Source of the DNA: Rotaria sordida
Taxonomy: Eukaryota > Rotifera > Eurotatoria > Philodinida > Philodinidae
Assembly (NCBI GenBank): GCA_905250125.1
Contig: CAJNOL010000411.1
Span: 62,001 to 126,000, forward strand
DNA: 64,000 nucleotides
Direction of reading: 5' to 3'
Below the pieces are notes generated by a model. It was not told where the DNA came from, made no database searches, and worked only from the letters and a program-made list of their open reading frames with translations. The position numbers and the translations under genes are program-made. Each line of letters begins with the position of its first letter. Positions within the stretch are counted from its first letter, which is position 1. This document shows, piece after piece, positions 37,629 through 50,266 of the stretch.

Positions 37629-40108
37629 CGTTAGTAACATAATGAGTGGATGGTCTTCTTCCTATTTTCTATCGAATGACAATCGTTGACATTTAAAACT
37701 AGTTAATAGTACTTTTGGAAAAAGATACATAGAGAAAATAACTATAGGCCTATACAACAGTTGTATCTATTCTCATTATAATTGTTTTTAATAGAAACGG
37801 AATGAATCATCAAACTATGTTTTGTATCCATTCATAGAATTATAATAAATGTTTTGGGAAAATGTATTTGTTAGTTTTATTTTGACTTGATAAAAAAAAA
37901 AAAAGAAAGATACAGCAATGTATGATTAATTTCTTTTCAAATAGAGAAGAAGCAATAACAAAAAAAAAAAAAACAGTGCTTTTTTTTTGTTTCTCTCTTT
38001 CCACTTGTTCGTTCATTTATATTTGCGTTTGTTGTGTATATATCATTTGTCCTATTGTTGTCCATGTAATCACATTGTGTATATATATATATATGCAATA
38101 CTTGACAGTTTTGACATGTATTATCTATGTCTATGCGTAAATCTGAATCTAGGATGTCGTGTGTGAATATATTCGTATTACTTCGTCACATTCCATTACA
38201 CACTTACATTCTTTTGTTGTCGGTCTTCGCTTCTTCACACTCTGATCAAATGAGTATTGAGTCTCTATGTATATATTTATATATATATGTGTGTGTGTCA
38301 GAAACCTTACTTAGTATATATACATGCACGCACATGGACAGATCGAATTTGAAGTGTGTTGCTGTTTACTCTAGCTAATTTCCTTCGAGCATTTAAAAAC
38401 ATCGAACTTCTTTCTTCGTATTGATTCAATTAGATAGAATGTAGATATATGACAAATTCCATTTTTTTCTTTCTTCTCTTCTGTTTTACTTTCAAGTCAT
38501 AAAATTGTGAAAGAAGGTAGTCATAATCCAATTCAGACCGCTATGAATAAAAGAAAAAGAAGAAAGAATGATGGAGAACAATAAAACGTCAAAAGAGAGA
38601 AAGGCATATGCACTCCAAAAAAAGAAAGAGAAGAAGAAACAAAAAGAAAGAAAAAAGGAGATATATATGCAGCAGTAGTAGATAACAAGATTTGACAATA
38701 GACAGACTCAAAACGTAAGTTTTTCTTCTTTTTTTTTGCTTTTTTTCGTGTTAAACAGGTTGTTATTCGACGAAATGAAAAATAAAACTGAGAATTGTCT
38801 ATTGCGTATGTTTGCATGTGTTCTTTCATGTCTCGACAGGAAATCTAAAATCTGATTGACATATTGACTAATTTTTAGCAATGAAAACAAATAAAAAATG
38901 AAAAAACTAGCAATAGGTTCATTTCCTTCTGTGGGTTTATGAATTTTGTTTTGTTTTTTATTTATTTTTTTTTACTTTTCCATCGATCATCTCTTTCCTA
39001 ACAAGATATACATAAGACAAATTTATATATTATTTCTTTTTTCCCACTTCTTATTCTCTCTAAATGGATATTGAAACAAGTAGTTCCTTCTTCTTTATGA
39101 TGATTGATATCTGTAAACAACTGTTGAGGTGTTGATATGAATGCACAGACTTAATTAGTGTTGATAGATTCCTTTTTTTTTTCCTTATTCTTCTTCTTCG
39201 TCTTTGAGAGACAGAAAAGGAAATATTTATTATAGGAGAGGGAGAGAGAAGAATAACGTTGAAAGCTTCACTTAAGACTTTAATCTAAAATTGGAATTGA
39301 ATATAATCTTTCGATCATTTCTACACTATAATTTGTATCAATATGTATTTGATCAATGAGTGCACACGTATATACAACGAAAAGCAGTGATTTTCTTTTT
39401 TCGTCGATTCATTTTCTCATTCGATCAATATCAATACCCATCAAATTAATCATTTCGCTGTTGAATAAGGTGACGTCGTATATCTTATCTTGTTTCGATT
39501 ATATGAATAAGAGAGAATACGCGTGTGTGTGAACAATAACAATAAAGTAGTCGAGAAAAGGATAGGTTAATGACAATCGAGTAAGTTTTTGTATTCTCTT
39601 CTTTCCTATTATCATTATAACTATCAGAAAAAGATGTGCAATGGAATAAGTTCGTAATAGATGACATCTGTCTTTCGACACAAAATTGATAAGACCACCT
39701 TAATTTATCTTCATTTTTTTTGACTATATTCTTTCTATCAGTTGAGTTTTTTTTTTTTTTTGATATAGTGTGAGAATAACTAAGCATCAAGAAAATATTG
39801 TTCTTTTTTTTTTTTTTTTTTCTATTATAAAACAATCATATGGTAATTATGAAACGTTCTTAGTCCTGACTTAAGCCATCTGTATTTGATTCCCGACTAC
39901 GACTTTAAAAAAAAACACACACACACACATAGAATCAAAAAAAAAAAAAAAAAAAAAAAAGAAAAGACGACACGCACACACACACAACATGCATTCTCAG
40001 ATAGTGTAAGATAAGAAAGACATTTTTTTATATCGTACATTACACTCGACATATCATTCATATTGTCTTTAAATTATGAAAATATTCATTTTATTTTTAG
40101 AATATTCA
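34014..40108. promoter_or_regulatory. 6-kb low-complexity region upstream of TGIF, TGACA/TGTCA-rich
   Basis: No gene could be supported despite many ORFs, which come from homopolymers and microsatellites: CA/GT runs, a T run of about 40 at 37590-37628, GA runs near 36754 and 36805, CTT runs near 37120, and A runs near 36330 and 39940. By eye I count about 31 TGACA or TGTCA pentamers between 34500 and 40000, roughly three times the number expected from base composition. TGTCA is the core site of TGIF-type TALE homeodomains. The stretch may hold the enhancers of the homeobox gene. A likely 5'UTR acceptor is at 40099-40100. Confidence 0.35.
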
Positions 40109-41205
40109 ATGATTGATCATTCACAAGATTCTTTACATTATCAAACAATGACAAATCTTTCTCCATCATCATCATCATCATCGACAATAAACTATAGCAA
40201 TCATCACCATCATAATCATCATCATCATCAAGATCTTCTTTATCCTTCATCTATTTATCATCATTCATCTGAAGTTATTGTTAGTCCACATCGTTCATCT
40301 CTTATGATTCATTCTAATCATCAACAAAAACAACGAAATCATACTATTGAACAAACAGATTCGGATTGTGATCATGATAGTTCATCATCATCATCAATAA
40401 CAAATTCATCTAAATTAAAAAAACGACGAGCTAATTTACCAAAAGATAGTGTAAAATAAAACATTTGTTCGAATGTTATTTGAAACCATTTATATTAATA
40501 TTCTTTTTTTTTTCTTTTTTTTCTTTTCTTCAATAATAGGTTCGTATACTTAAAAATTGGCTTTATGAACATCGTTATAATGCTTATCCAACAGATGATG
40601 AAAAAGCAAATTTATCTCATCGTGCTGATTTATCAATAAATCAAGTTTGTAATTGGTTTATTAATGCACGTCGTCGTATATTACCTGATTTATTAAAAAA
40701 AGAAGGTACTGATCCAAAAAAATTTACTATATCAAGACGTTTTTCACGTGATCAAAAACGTTCATCACCATCATTATCAGCTATGTGTTCGACAAGTGGT
40801 GAAAATACATCAAATGAAACAACATCAACATCAACATCAACATCAACATCAACATCAATATCAACAACAATAGAAACAAATCTTCTTGTTGAACGAAGTT
40901 CATCACCATCATTAATACTAACAAATAATTCTAATGTTCTTAATAAACAATCATCATCATCATCTAATGAACCTTGTTGTATAACACGACATCATGTTCT
41001 ATTAAAACCTATACGTGATCCAACTGTTATTAATTTAATATCAAGTGAACAACAACAACAACAAACATGTATTGTTCGTTCAAATGATTCATCAACAACT
41101 ACTGGTGATCTTGCCGGTTTTCAACTTCTTGTTGATGTAGCTGTTAAAGAACTACATCGAATACAACAAGATGGTAATAGTAGTGTACCACTACTTTGCA
41201 ACTAG
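40109..41205 (+). CDS. TGIF: TGIF-type TALE homeobox transcription factor
   Basis: Two exons (40109-40450, 40540-41205) give 335 residues. The TALE homeodomain spans about residues 106-168, split by the intron after LPKDS. It has the three-residue loop insertion (NAYPTDDEK), [12 protein letters not shown] as recognition helix, and the [12 protein letters not shown] start that fits TGIF (human RRGNLPKESVK). A C-terminal [16 protein letters not shown] matches the conserved TGIF tail FLLLVDAAVQ. TGIFs are nuclear repressors that bind TGTCA and damp TGF-beta/Smad and retinoid signalling. Flanks are low-complexity: poly-His around residue 35, poly-Ser, and a Thr-Ser repeat encoded by an ACATCA hexanucleotide run (about 40820-40860). 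The ATG at 40109 is chosen because the upstream ATG (40076) lies before a likely acceptor. Confidence 0.93.
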
Positions 41206-44200
41206 TTTTCTTGTGTCTTCCTATCTTTCGTTTTCTTTTTTCTTTTTTTTTTGTTTCCCCATGCCAGAAAACAAGAACACCAGCCATTTTTTTTTCTTGT
41301 GTAAACAGTATGTTTTTTTTTTCTTTTTTCATTCCCTTCTTTTAGAAGGGTTTTGTTTTTTCGTTTTCGTTTTCTTTTCTTTTTTTTTTTTTTTTTATGT
41401 TCATGGTGCTTTAGTTCATTCATGAGATGAGGAATAAACAAAACACATATATATATACATATATATATATTTATATATTTATATATATATGCATGTCAAA
41501 AAATGATGTAGATATACAATGTCTTGTGTCAAATATTGGCTAATGTGATTTTCTTTTTTTTCTTCTTCTTCTTCTTGTTGGCTCTTTTATATTGACAACG
41601 CCTTGTTGTCAAATCAATTAAGTATAACAGCTATATATGTTCTTCTTCCGAAAGACTAAACCATATACAGAAATGTATTGTTTTCTCTCTAAACAGAAGA
41701 ATGAGTACATACAAAGGAAAAAAAAGATTGTTTATATTGCTAGTCAATTAAAAGGGCAAGAACGCCTTTTGTTTAGTTGTTCGTCTCTTCTTTTTTAAGT
41801 AAGTAGATTAATTTGATTGATGGATACTTCATATTCATCAATATTTGAAAATTCTTTATTCCTAAAGTATTTTGTTGTTTGATCTTATTTGATTGAAAAA
41901 TATATCTATGATAAAAGTGAGTATGATGAGATGAATGATCATATATGTGTTTAATTATGTGCTCTAATAATGTGAATGATGATACACATATATAACACAT
42001 TTTGAATGGAATGCGCCGATGATTATCGTTCAAGTTCATCGTTATTCGCTCGATTACACTCTGCATACTTTTATCATATGCTTATCGTTGTTTGATGACA
42101 GCCGATCAATCGTAAATAGAAGAAACATCATGTCATCATAGAAAAAAATATGCATTAAAAAAAGTCTAGTCTGAATAGATAGTTTGACGTCATTAAGTCT
42201 TTTCTTCTGATATGTTTTGTTTTATATTTTTTTATTTTATATTTGATGAGAAATATAATTTATCAATGAATGTATAGATACACACAAACAGAAAAAAAAA
42301 ACAAAAGAAATTATCATATGATCGGTTAATATATTTCGTATATTTTGATTTATATCGTTTGTTTCACCTTTTCTATGTACTATTCGAAAAATATTGACAT
42401 TGTTGTTATTGTTGTTGTTTTCGTACTCAATAATATTCAGTTCTAATCATAAACAAAACTTTGAATGAAATCATTGATTTAAAATATAGAATATTTAATT
42501 TGTTTGTTTTAATAATGTAATTATTTAAGATACATTTTGTTTTTTTGATCTACTTAAATTATTATTGAGGAATCTTACATATCAATAGATGAATTTTCTA
42601 TTAAAAAATCTTAATATTATCATTCTTTTTGCACAAATTTTATTATGAAGATAAATGATATTCTATTAAAAAAGAAAAAGAAGTTTCAGTAATTATCCAT
42701 ACTAATGGTTAAGATAAAAAAAAAAAAAGAATTTTTTGCAAATTAATGGTTATTTTTATCTTGACTCTATTAATAAAATGTCATTGTGCCCAAAGCTACT
42801 ATTCAAATAGACAACATATCTAAGTTTCAAATTATATAACTTGAGATAATTATTACAACTATTCATATTTTTTTTATCAAAAATTTCATTATACAATAAA
42901 AAAAACTAAACATTCAAGGAAGATTATTTAAATCATTGTAGGTGAACGAAATCGATAATATATATTATCGTGTCATATAGTTTATGTCTATAAGTTAATA
43001 TTTTCCTTTGTACAGTGTATTACGACTGTATTTTATCGTTCTGTACCTCAAAATCGAGTATCAGATCGTTTACAATACGATGAAATATGGTTGTCATACA
43101 GTGCCTACTAAACAGAAAAAAGATTATCTGATACGGCTGTTTATGCTCGTATTTATTTGACCTGGAACATTCGTCTTTGTACTGTATGTATGTTGTATTC
43201 TCATTAAACACAGTTGTCAAACATCAGTCTGAATTAAAGAAAAATACGATATATAAACATAGATAGTGTACGATCCGTTTTGTTCGAACAGGGAAGTTTA
43301 AATTTTCAAGATTTTCTTCTTTTCTAGTATATCTATATGATTTTTAAATCAATTCGATATATAAAATGAATTCAATGGAATATTAAGATATGCGAATGAA
43401 TTGTAGAAGATTGATTATATTATTTTTAGTGTTCCTATAAAAACTGAATTATCATTTTGTATAAGATTCTGTTTGAAAAATTGTCATATAGTTTTAATTA
43501 AAGCTATTTGAAATCATAGGGTTAAGCCTTTCGAAAAAGAAAAAAAAAAAATATATATATATTTTTATGTATTCTATACTCGACTTCAAAGACAAAAGAG
43601 TAAAACCAAGTGTCTTATTTTTTTTGTTTTATCTATTGCTTTATTTTTGAAAACAAAAAGAACTTCATCGACAAATTCACTTTGTTGTATGAATCATTTG
43701 AAGTTTAATATTTATGAAACATTTTTTTGTAAATCTTGAAAATTTTTTTCTTTTTGTAAATTCCAAAAAAAAAATGTAAAGAAATAAAGTCATCTGTTGT
43801 TTAGTTATTTCTTATTTAGAGAATATTTTGCGAATTTAACATTTTTATAATGTAGATTATTTGTAGGTAATGTCATACTAAATGATAACATAAAGATTAT
43901 CATTCTATTAGAGTTGATTGATGATGAGCAAATCAAAACTATTAGAAAATCTTTTCATTAGACTTGCTTAAGAGAGAGTCCATGAACTAATCGTGGATAT
44001 GGGACAGTCGATCAAATTCTTTTTGCGCTCATTCAACGCATTAATGACCTCAAAATTTTAGCTTCTAATACATTTCTAAGCAAAAAATACTCTATAAAAG
44101 CTGTGCTAACTTGCGTTTCAACAGATCATTGAAATTTTTTATGATATATATATTAAAAGATGAACAAAATGAGGTATATGGATATAATCTAATTCAAGTT

Positions 44201-46745
44201 TTATAAAGTCAATATGAGTCAAAGAGAATCCTTTTGATCAATCTAAATATAACAATGTACCTCCTACTGTGTAACAGAATTAAGAGACCTCAAACTGAAT
44301 ATTACATTTCTCTACAAACTAGTGGATTCAGTGCAAAACGAGGCTTCTATCTCTTAATTTTTGATGGTTTTTCAATATACAACAGATATTTTAAGAAATT
44401 TTCATTGCTATAATGCAATGCTAAAGCAAAATAAATATAATATTTGGAATCAGCATCAAAAACTGTATCTAATCATATATTTTTTAAGGAAAATTTTTTT
44501 CCGATCCAAAACTGATCTGTGGGGGTATTAGAGAGAAAATTTTCTTTTAAAAACAGCTTTGAGGTATCACAAGTCAGTTTTGGGTCGAAAAAAATTTTCC
44601 CTGAAAAATATATGATTAGATACAGTTTTTGATGCTGATTTCGAATATCATATTTATTTTGCTTTATAGCATTGCATTATATCAATGAAAATTACTTAAA
44701 ATATTCGTGGTATATTGAAAAAACATCAAAAATTAGGAAATGGAAACCTCGTTTTGTACCGAATCCACTATTTTGTAGAGAAATGTAAAATTCAATTTGA
44801 GGTCTCTTAATTCTGTTACACAGTAGGAGGTACATTGTTATATTTGGATTGATCAAAAGGATTCCCGTTGACTCATATTGACTTTATAAAACTTGAATTA
44901 GATTATATCCATATACCTCATTTTGTTCATCTTTTAATATATATATCATAAAAAATTTCAATGATCTGTTGAAACGCAAGTTAGCACAGCTTTTATAGAG
45001 TATTGTTTGCTTAGAAAGGTATTAGAAGCTTAATGCGTTGAATGAGTATTCAATATACAAATTCACTTCTTTTTGCATAGGGTATTGAAAAAGTTCTGAG
45101 AACTAGTAACATCTCTTCAATAAGAAGTATATTATATTTATTTGTCTATAGTAAACGTTAGAAGACATCATAAACAATGTTTGATTTACTTTTGAATAAT
45201 TATTTTTGTATTCATTGACATGTGTCAAACTAATTGCTTATTTCCATTCTTGTTTGAGGATTTTAAAATTTTTTTTTCCTGCTTGGTATACTTTTTCAAG
45301 TATCCTTTATCTATTGAACATATGTCAAGACTTGATATATAATATCTATAAAACAGAAAAACATTAAAAGTGACATATAATTTCGCTGTTTTTTAAAAAA
45401 CGAGTATTTATACAAATAAAAAAAAAAAAAAAAAATGGAGAATCGTTCTTGTTTATCTGATCGAGCTGAAATTTTCTTTTAATTATGACTAGAAAGTATT
45501 TAGGGTGACTGCTCTTTTTTGTTTTCACCTATGATATATCGCTGATTTTTGCCGATGTATACAATAAAAGCTCTAGTAGAAAAAACATGTATTTTCTAGG
45601 ATACATTCACGATGAAACTACCAGAACTCTAATCTATCGTTTGAATTCATATTATACCCATAATGAAATTTTGGTAAGGCAAAAAAAAAAATCCTAGAAT
45701 ATTTCTTGTTCATGAGTTTGTGAACTCGAATTATGATCATTTTAGTGAATTTTTCATCTAATTTTAAGTATATTCGAAAAAATTCAATAAAACAATCATA
45801 ACTTGGCTAGAGAAGTCCAATCAGACATATTGTAGTTGAGAGAGCGGGTCGAATTTTTTGACTTTTGCGAGCAAAGGTCGCGAAAGTGTACAATCTCAAT
45901 AATTGAAAATTATTCATTATTACTCAATAAAACTACCAAGACTTTTTTTACTTACCTCTAAAAAACATTTTCTTATACACTCGCACCACAATCTCGATAT
46001 TTCCTAGAAAGAAGCATTTAGTTTTTTGAAACTTTCTAACTATCAAGATATAGAACCAGTCGAATATAAAATTTTCAGACTTAGGTTCGAGTCCTAAGGA
46101 ACAATCCAACAAGTTCTACCAAAATATCTACCTTAGTAATTTCATGACTTATTCTAACACAATTGGAAATTTCTACAATCCAACATCATTTTTTTTCCAA
46201 TTTCTGTTGCCTAAGTAAACGTCCTCTAGAAATATATAAAGTGCATAGATGTGTTATAAAAAAATATTTTGTTCGATTATGTGAATTAATGATGAAAGAC
46301 GATAGGTTTTCTTTTGTCAATGTCGAACCACATGATAAATATCAGTTTGAACCTCCATCTTTCATCATAATGTTTATCTTATAATCGTTTTATTTCCTAT
46401 TTTATATTAATAATAATATTTTAGATTTTTTTTCTTGTTTTTTTGTTGTTATATTGAAAGAAAATAATATGATAAGAAAAAAAAATCTTTATTGATTTTG
46501 TAGAAAAATTTTATTTGGTAAATAAAAACTTTTTGTTATTATAGAAAATAATGATTTTATTATATTTAGTTCAATCTTTATTTATCGATTCATCATCAAG
46601 TAAAAAAAAAAAAACAAGGTTTTCTTCTTTTTTTTTTTTTTTTGTATTTTTAAATTTTAGTTGTCAAATTCGTGTGTGCTAATTTGTTTCGTGTGCTATT
46701 CTAATTTTGCCACGATCCAAATGCACTTGCTGTTGAGTATTGGCG
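41206..46745. other. intergenic stretch between TGIF and WAC
   Basis: Contains poly-T and AT microsatellites just after TGIF, the large foldback element (44027-45066), and a doubtful 73-codon ORF (46163-46384) whose second half, LCELMMKDDRFSFVNVEPHD, looks protein-like but has no partner. Near 45790 and 47230 a 24-nt phrase ending AAACAATCATAACTTG recurs with one mismatch. Confidence 0.55.
44027..45066. mobile_element. large foldback element with 10-bp flanking repeat
   Basis: About 1.04 kb. The left half (44027-44520) is an inverted copy of the right half (44560-45046), with words such as GCTGTGCTAACTTGCGTTTC, ACCTCCTACTGTGTAACAGA and GAGGTATATGGATATAAT present in both arms. Direct 10-mers TTCTTTTTGC lie at 44017-44026 and 45067-45076. 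Very long inverted repeats with 9-11 bp duplications are seen in Mutator-like and foldback elements. The right flank has about 20 bases not matched on the left, so the ends are tentative. No transposase. Confidence 0.75.
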
Positions 46746-49700
46746 ATGTATGGTAGTAAACATAGAACAACGGATGGGTAAATTTTATTTATTTTAAAAT
46801 TTAATATATCATAGTTTTTTTTTTTTTTGTAGTCTATATGAAACCCGGAAAGACGGTAGCGCCTATTCGGTAAGTATTCTTAGATAATAACGAGTATTTA
46901 TTTTTAATATAATAAATTGAATTTTTAAATCAAACTATCTACATGATATTAAATGAAAACCTTCATTATAATAAATAGCTATTTAATATATATATGTATG
47001 ATAGTGAGATGACAATATTCAAGGTGATTAATGAAAAAGGTGAAATAAACATATTTTGACAAGAAATAAAAACATGTGACAGAAACAATAACTTTTATTC
47101 TAACAAGGAAACTATTGCAATTTTGATTAAGTTATAGATATATTCTCGGGAAAAATTAAATAAAAAAATTTCAGATGGAAATTTCATCATTGAACTTTTT
47201 CGGATATATCTCAAACTGTGTTAAAAATTCAGTAAAACAATCATAACTTGTTTTCGAATGCCTATGGAGACGAATTTGTTTAGTATTATCGAAACCTCTG
47301 TTTGCAGTCAATATTAGCTTAAACGGAGGATTAAAATTCAAGATAATTCTCTCGTAAGCTTTTTATTACTTAAAGAAATTTCATCATTCAAACATTTCAA
47401 TAATTGTCTTTTCAAATCATGGAACTAGATTTATTAAAAAACAAAAAATCAAATACTATTCTTCACATCTCTATTTGATATGTGATATATAGATTTCTTT
47501 GATAAAGAATAAAGTTAAATGTTTACAATAAGAAATATGTCACAATGTCCTGACAAAAGAATTAAGATACGACAAGTGTCACAGATGCATACAATAAGTC
47601 ATGATGTCTATGTAAATATATATTTACAGCTGTCATCTTTTACAATAGGATTAATTATAATGGGTCATAGCCTTATGATATAATAAATATCTTTTAATTT
47701 CAATTTGAATATGAAATCAAATAATAATTCATTATTTCTATATTTTAATTATAGTCAACAAAACGAGAATCGAATTTGCAAACACATGAATTTAATGATG
47801 ATTCATCTAACCATCGAAAATATATTCGAACACAATGTATTTTTGTTTTGTTTTATTAAAAATAAAAAAACAAAATGTTTGTTAATTTAGCTTCTTCAAA
47901 TAATCGAACTGTACCATCGTCATCATTTTCTCAGCAGCAACGTCAAAATAATGACAAAGATAAGAAAACAGTTAAAGATGTATGTGTATATTTTTGATTT
48001 TGTGTATCATAATGTCGAAAGCTTTTTTTTGTTTTTTTTTGTTTTCAAGGCAAAAAAGCCGTTACGTGTATATGGTGATTGGTCAGAATTTAAAAGTTCA
48101 ACAGGTAAAACATATTTTTACAATTGTAAAACAGAAATTTCTCAATGGGAAAAACCAAAAGGATGGCCAACAGATGAGTAAGATAAGTTTTGAAAATTAT
48201 TTGTTTTTTTTGTTCATGAATTAAAAAACATTGTTTTTTTATTTAGAACAATATCTTCATCTATTCGAACAAGTTCAACATATTCTTCTATTGATCGAAC
48301 TAAAAAAGGTTTTTATTTTATTTTCTACATTATTATTATTATTATTATTTCTTAAAATAGAATCAACAAATTCAAATAGTTCACCTACAATTCGTTCTCG
48401 ATATAAGATGGAAGAATCAACAGAAAATTCTCGTTATCAACAAAAAGATATTCCTATTCTTAATTCAACTATTAAATATGAACAAAATGGTGATATACAT
48501 TCTCATATATCAAATAATCAAATACAAGAATTATTACCATCAAATGAATCATTTAATACAATTTCTAATATTCGTTTACCTAGTCCAAGTAAAAATTTTT
48601 TTTTCGAAAATAACATAAAAAACTTTTCATTTTTTATATTAGATGATGATGATAATAATTCTCGAATGTCATTTTCATCGACGAGTAGTAAACAATCAAC
48701 AACTATAAATATTTCTGATAATGGCAATGTTTTACATCCATCATCATCATCATCAATTGAACAAGGTAGAAAGAAATAAATTAAAGAATTAATGAAAAGA
48801 ATAATTTATTCTTGTGTGAATGCTTCAAAATTTAGGCATGTAGAAAATATGACATATATCGAAAAGTTTTGCCTATAAATTATTATGAAACAATTATAAA
48901 GATAGTATATATTCTTATTAAATTTTCTCCTTGAAGCTAAAATGTCATAACTTTTTTTTTTTAATTATAAACTATTCATTCTGATATGTTATAAATTGAA
49001 TTGAATTCATAAAAAAACATTCATAAAATTATTCTAAAAACAAATTAATATATATTTTGATTCTTTTTTTCTTTTTAAAGCTATTTCAGTATCCACTCCA
49101 GTGTCTGATATGCCAAATAAACCTCGGGAAAAAGATTCAATTGCTTTAAATGGTAAAAATAATTATCTATTAATATATTCAATAAAATATATTCTATATT
49201 TAGGATTAGAAACAAAATCTTCATCTACTCGAACAATTATTCCTTCTATAACAACAACAGAACAAACGTAAATGATTTATTCATTTATAATAATAATAAA
49301 TAAAATAAACTTTTTTTTTTTTTTTTTTCAGTACAGAGATCGAATCTTCTACTCCATCTATTACAAAAATTGAACGTGATCAAGAAATTCAAAAATATTA
49401 TCGTGGTAGTTTAATTCAACATTTAACTGATTGGCCATCAACTCAATTAGAAAAACAGGTATGAAAAAAAAAAAAAAACAAAATTATTTCTTTATTTTAT
49501 TTGGTTATTTAATTTCTTCTTTTAGTGTTTAAAACTTTTTGATGATTATTATGGTTATAGTGCTAAAATGTCAACAGGATTTATTGAACTTAAAGCATTA
49601 AAATCGAACTTTCGCGTACTTGAAATTAAACAAAATATTTTAAGACAGAGGTATATATATATATATAATTAATCGATTTTGTAAAATACAATCTAACAAA

Positions 49701-50266
49701 AGTATTAGAAATATTGAATTTTCTTCCTAATTAATTTAACATAATCTAATTTATATTTATTACAATAATGTAACGTTTTATTGTAGTTCATAACTTGTTT
49801 AAACATAATTCTTACAAAATAAATTGTAGATTCTCAAACGAAGAACATATATATGTAAAGGTACAAAAACATAGACCGATCGATTTGTTTATTTCATATA
49901 ATAGTGATACGAAACAAGGCGAACAGAATAATCCTGTGTTTTTATTTCCTCATAAAGATGTGTAGATACATAAATGTGTTCTTCGTGTCACAATGTACAG
50001 TTGTCTTTTGTAAAAATTATGTCTGAAGAAGTTGTAAACAACACCAAAACACCATATGATTGTACTAGATTAATTCGGAAGAGATCTCAAAATATCTATA
50101 AATCTCTTTATGATTAGTAATAGCAGTAGCTACACATTCTATTTAACATTTGAAGTCTACAGAGATTTATATTAAGCAGCTTATTCTAAATAGATTAATT
50201 TTCTATTTAAGACTTCTCCGGTGTCAACAACATGTTAAAAAACGAGAAGATGATAAACTGTTATAA
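46746..50266 (+). CDS. WAC: WW domain-containing adaptor with coiled coil (WAC)
   Basis: Thirteen exons join in phase to 407 residues: 46746-46777, 46833-46869, 47755-47836, 47891-47979, 48050-48177, 48247-48308, 48361-48588, 48643-48765, 49081-49152, 49204-49267, 49332-49458, 49526-49650 and 50212-50266. WAC is a nuclear adaptor that links RNF20/40 H2B ubiquitination to RNA polymerase II and also acts in autophagy and TTT-mTORC1 assembly. The start [16 protein letters not shown] parallels the human MVMYARKQQRLSDG. The WW domain is at residues 89-116 ([21 protein letters not shown], with Trp91, Trp113 and Pro116). A long Ser/Thr/Asn-rich middle follows. The C-terminal helix holds [13 protein letters not shown] and [17 protein letters not shown], matching the human coiled coil. 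Exon 1, exon 2 and the last exon were found by homology and phase. The protein is shorter than human (647). Confidence 0.92.

Noticed and set aside
34541-41441. Many hydrophobic ORFs rich in Phe, Ser and Lys around TGIF
   Set aside because: They are translations of T, A, CT and CA runs with overlapping frames on both strands.
46079-46100. T-arm-like hairpin TTAGGTTCGAGTCCTAA suggesting a tRNA
   Set aside because: No A box, D arm, anticodon arm or acceptor stem could be fitted upstream.
46163-46384. 73-residue ORF upstream of WAC
   Set aside because: A protein-like tail (KDDRFSFVNVEPHD) but no family, no partner exon and weak start context.
48589-48642. In-frame read-through in WAC adding a Phe/Asn-rich stretch
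   Set aside because: The segment has GT and AG ends, is 54 nt long and intron-like in composition, so it is treated as an intron.
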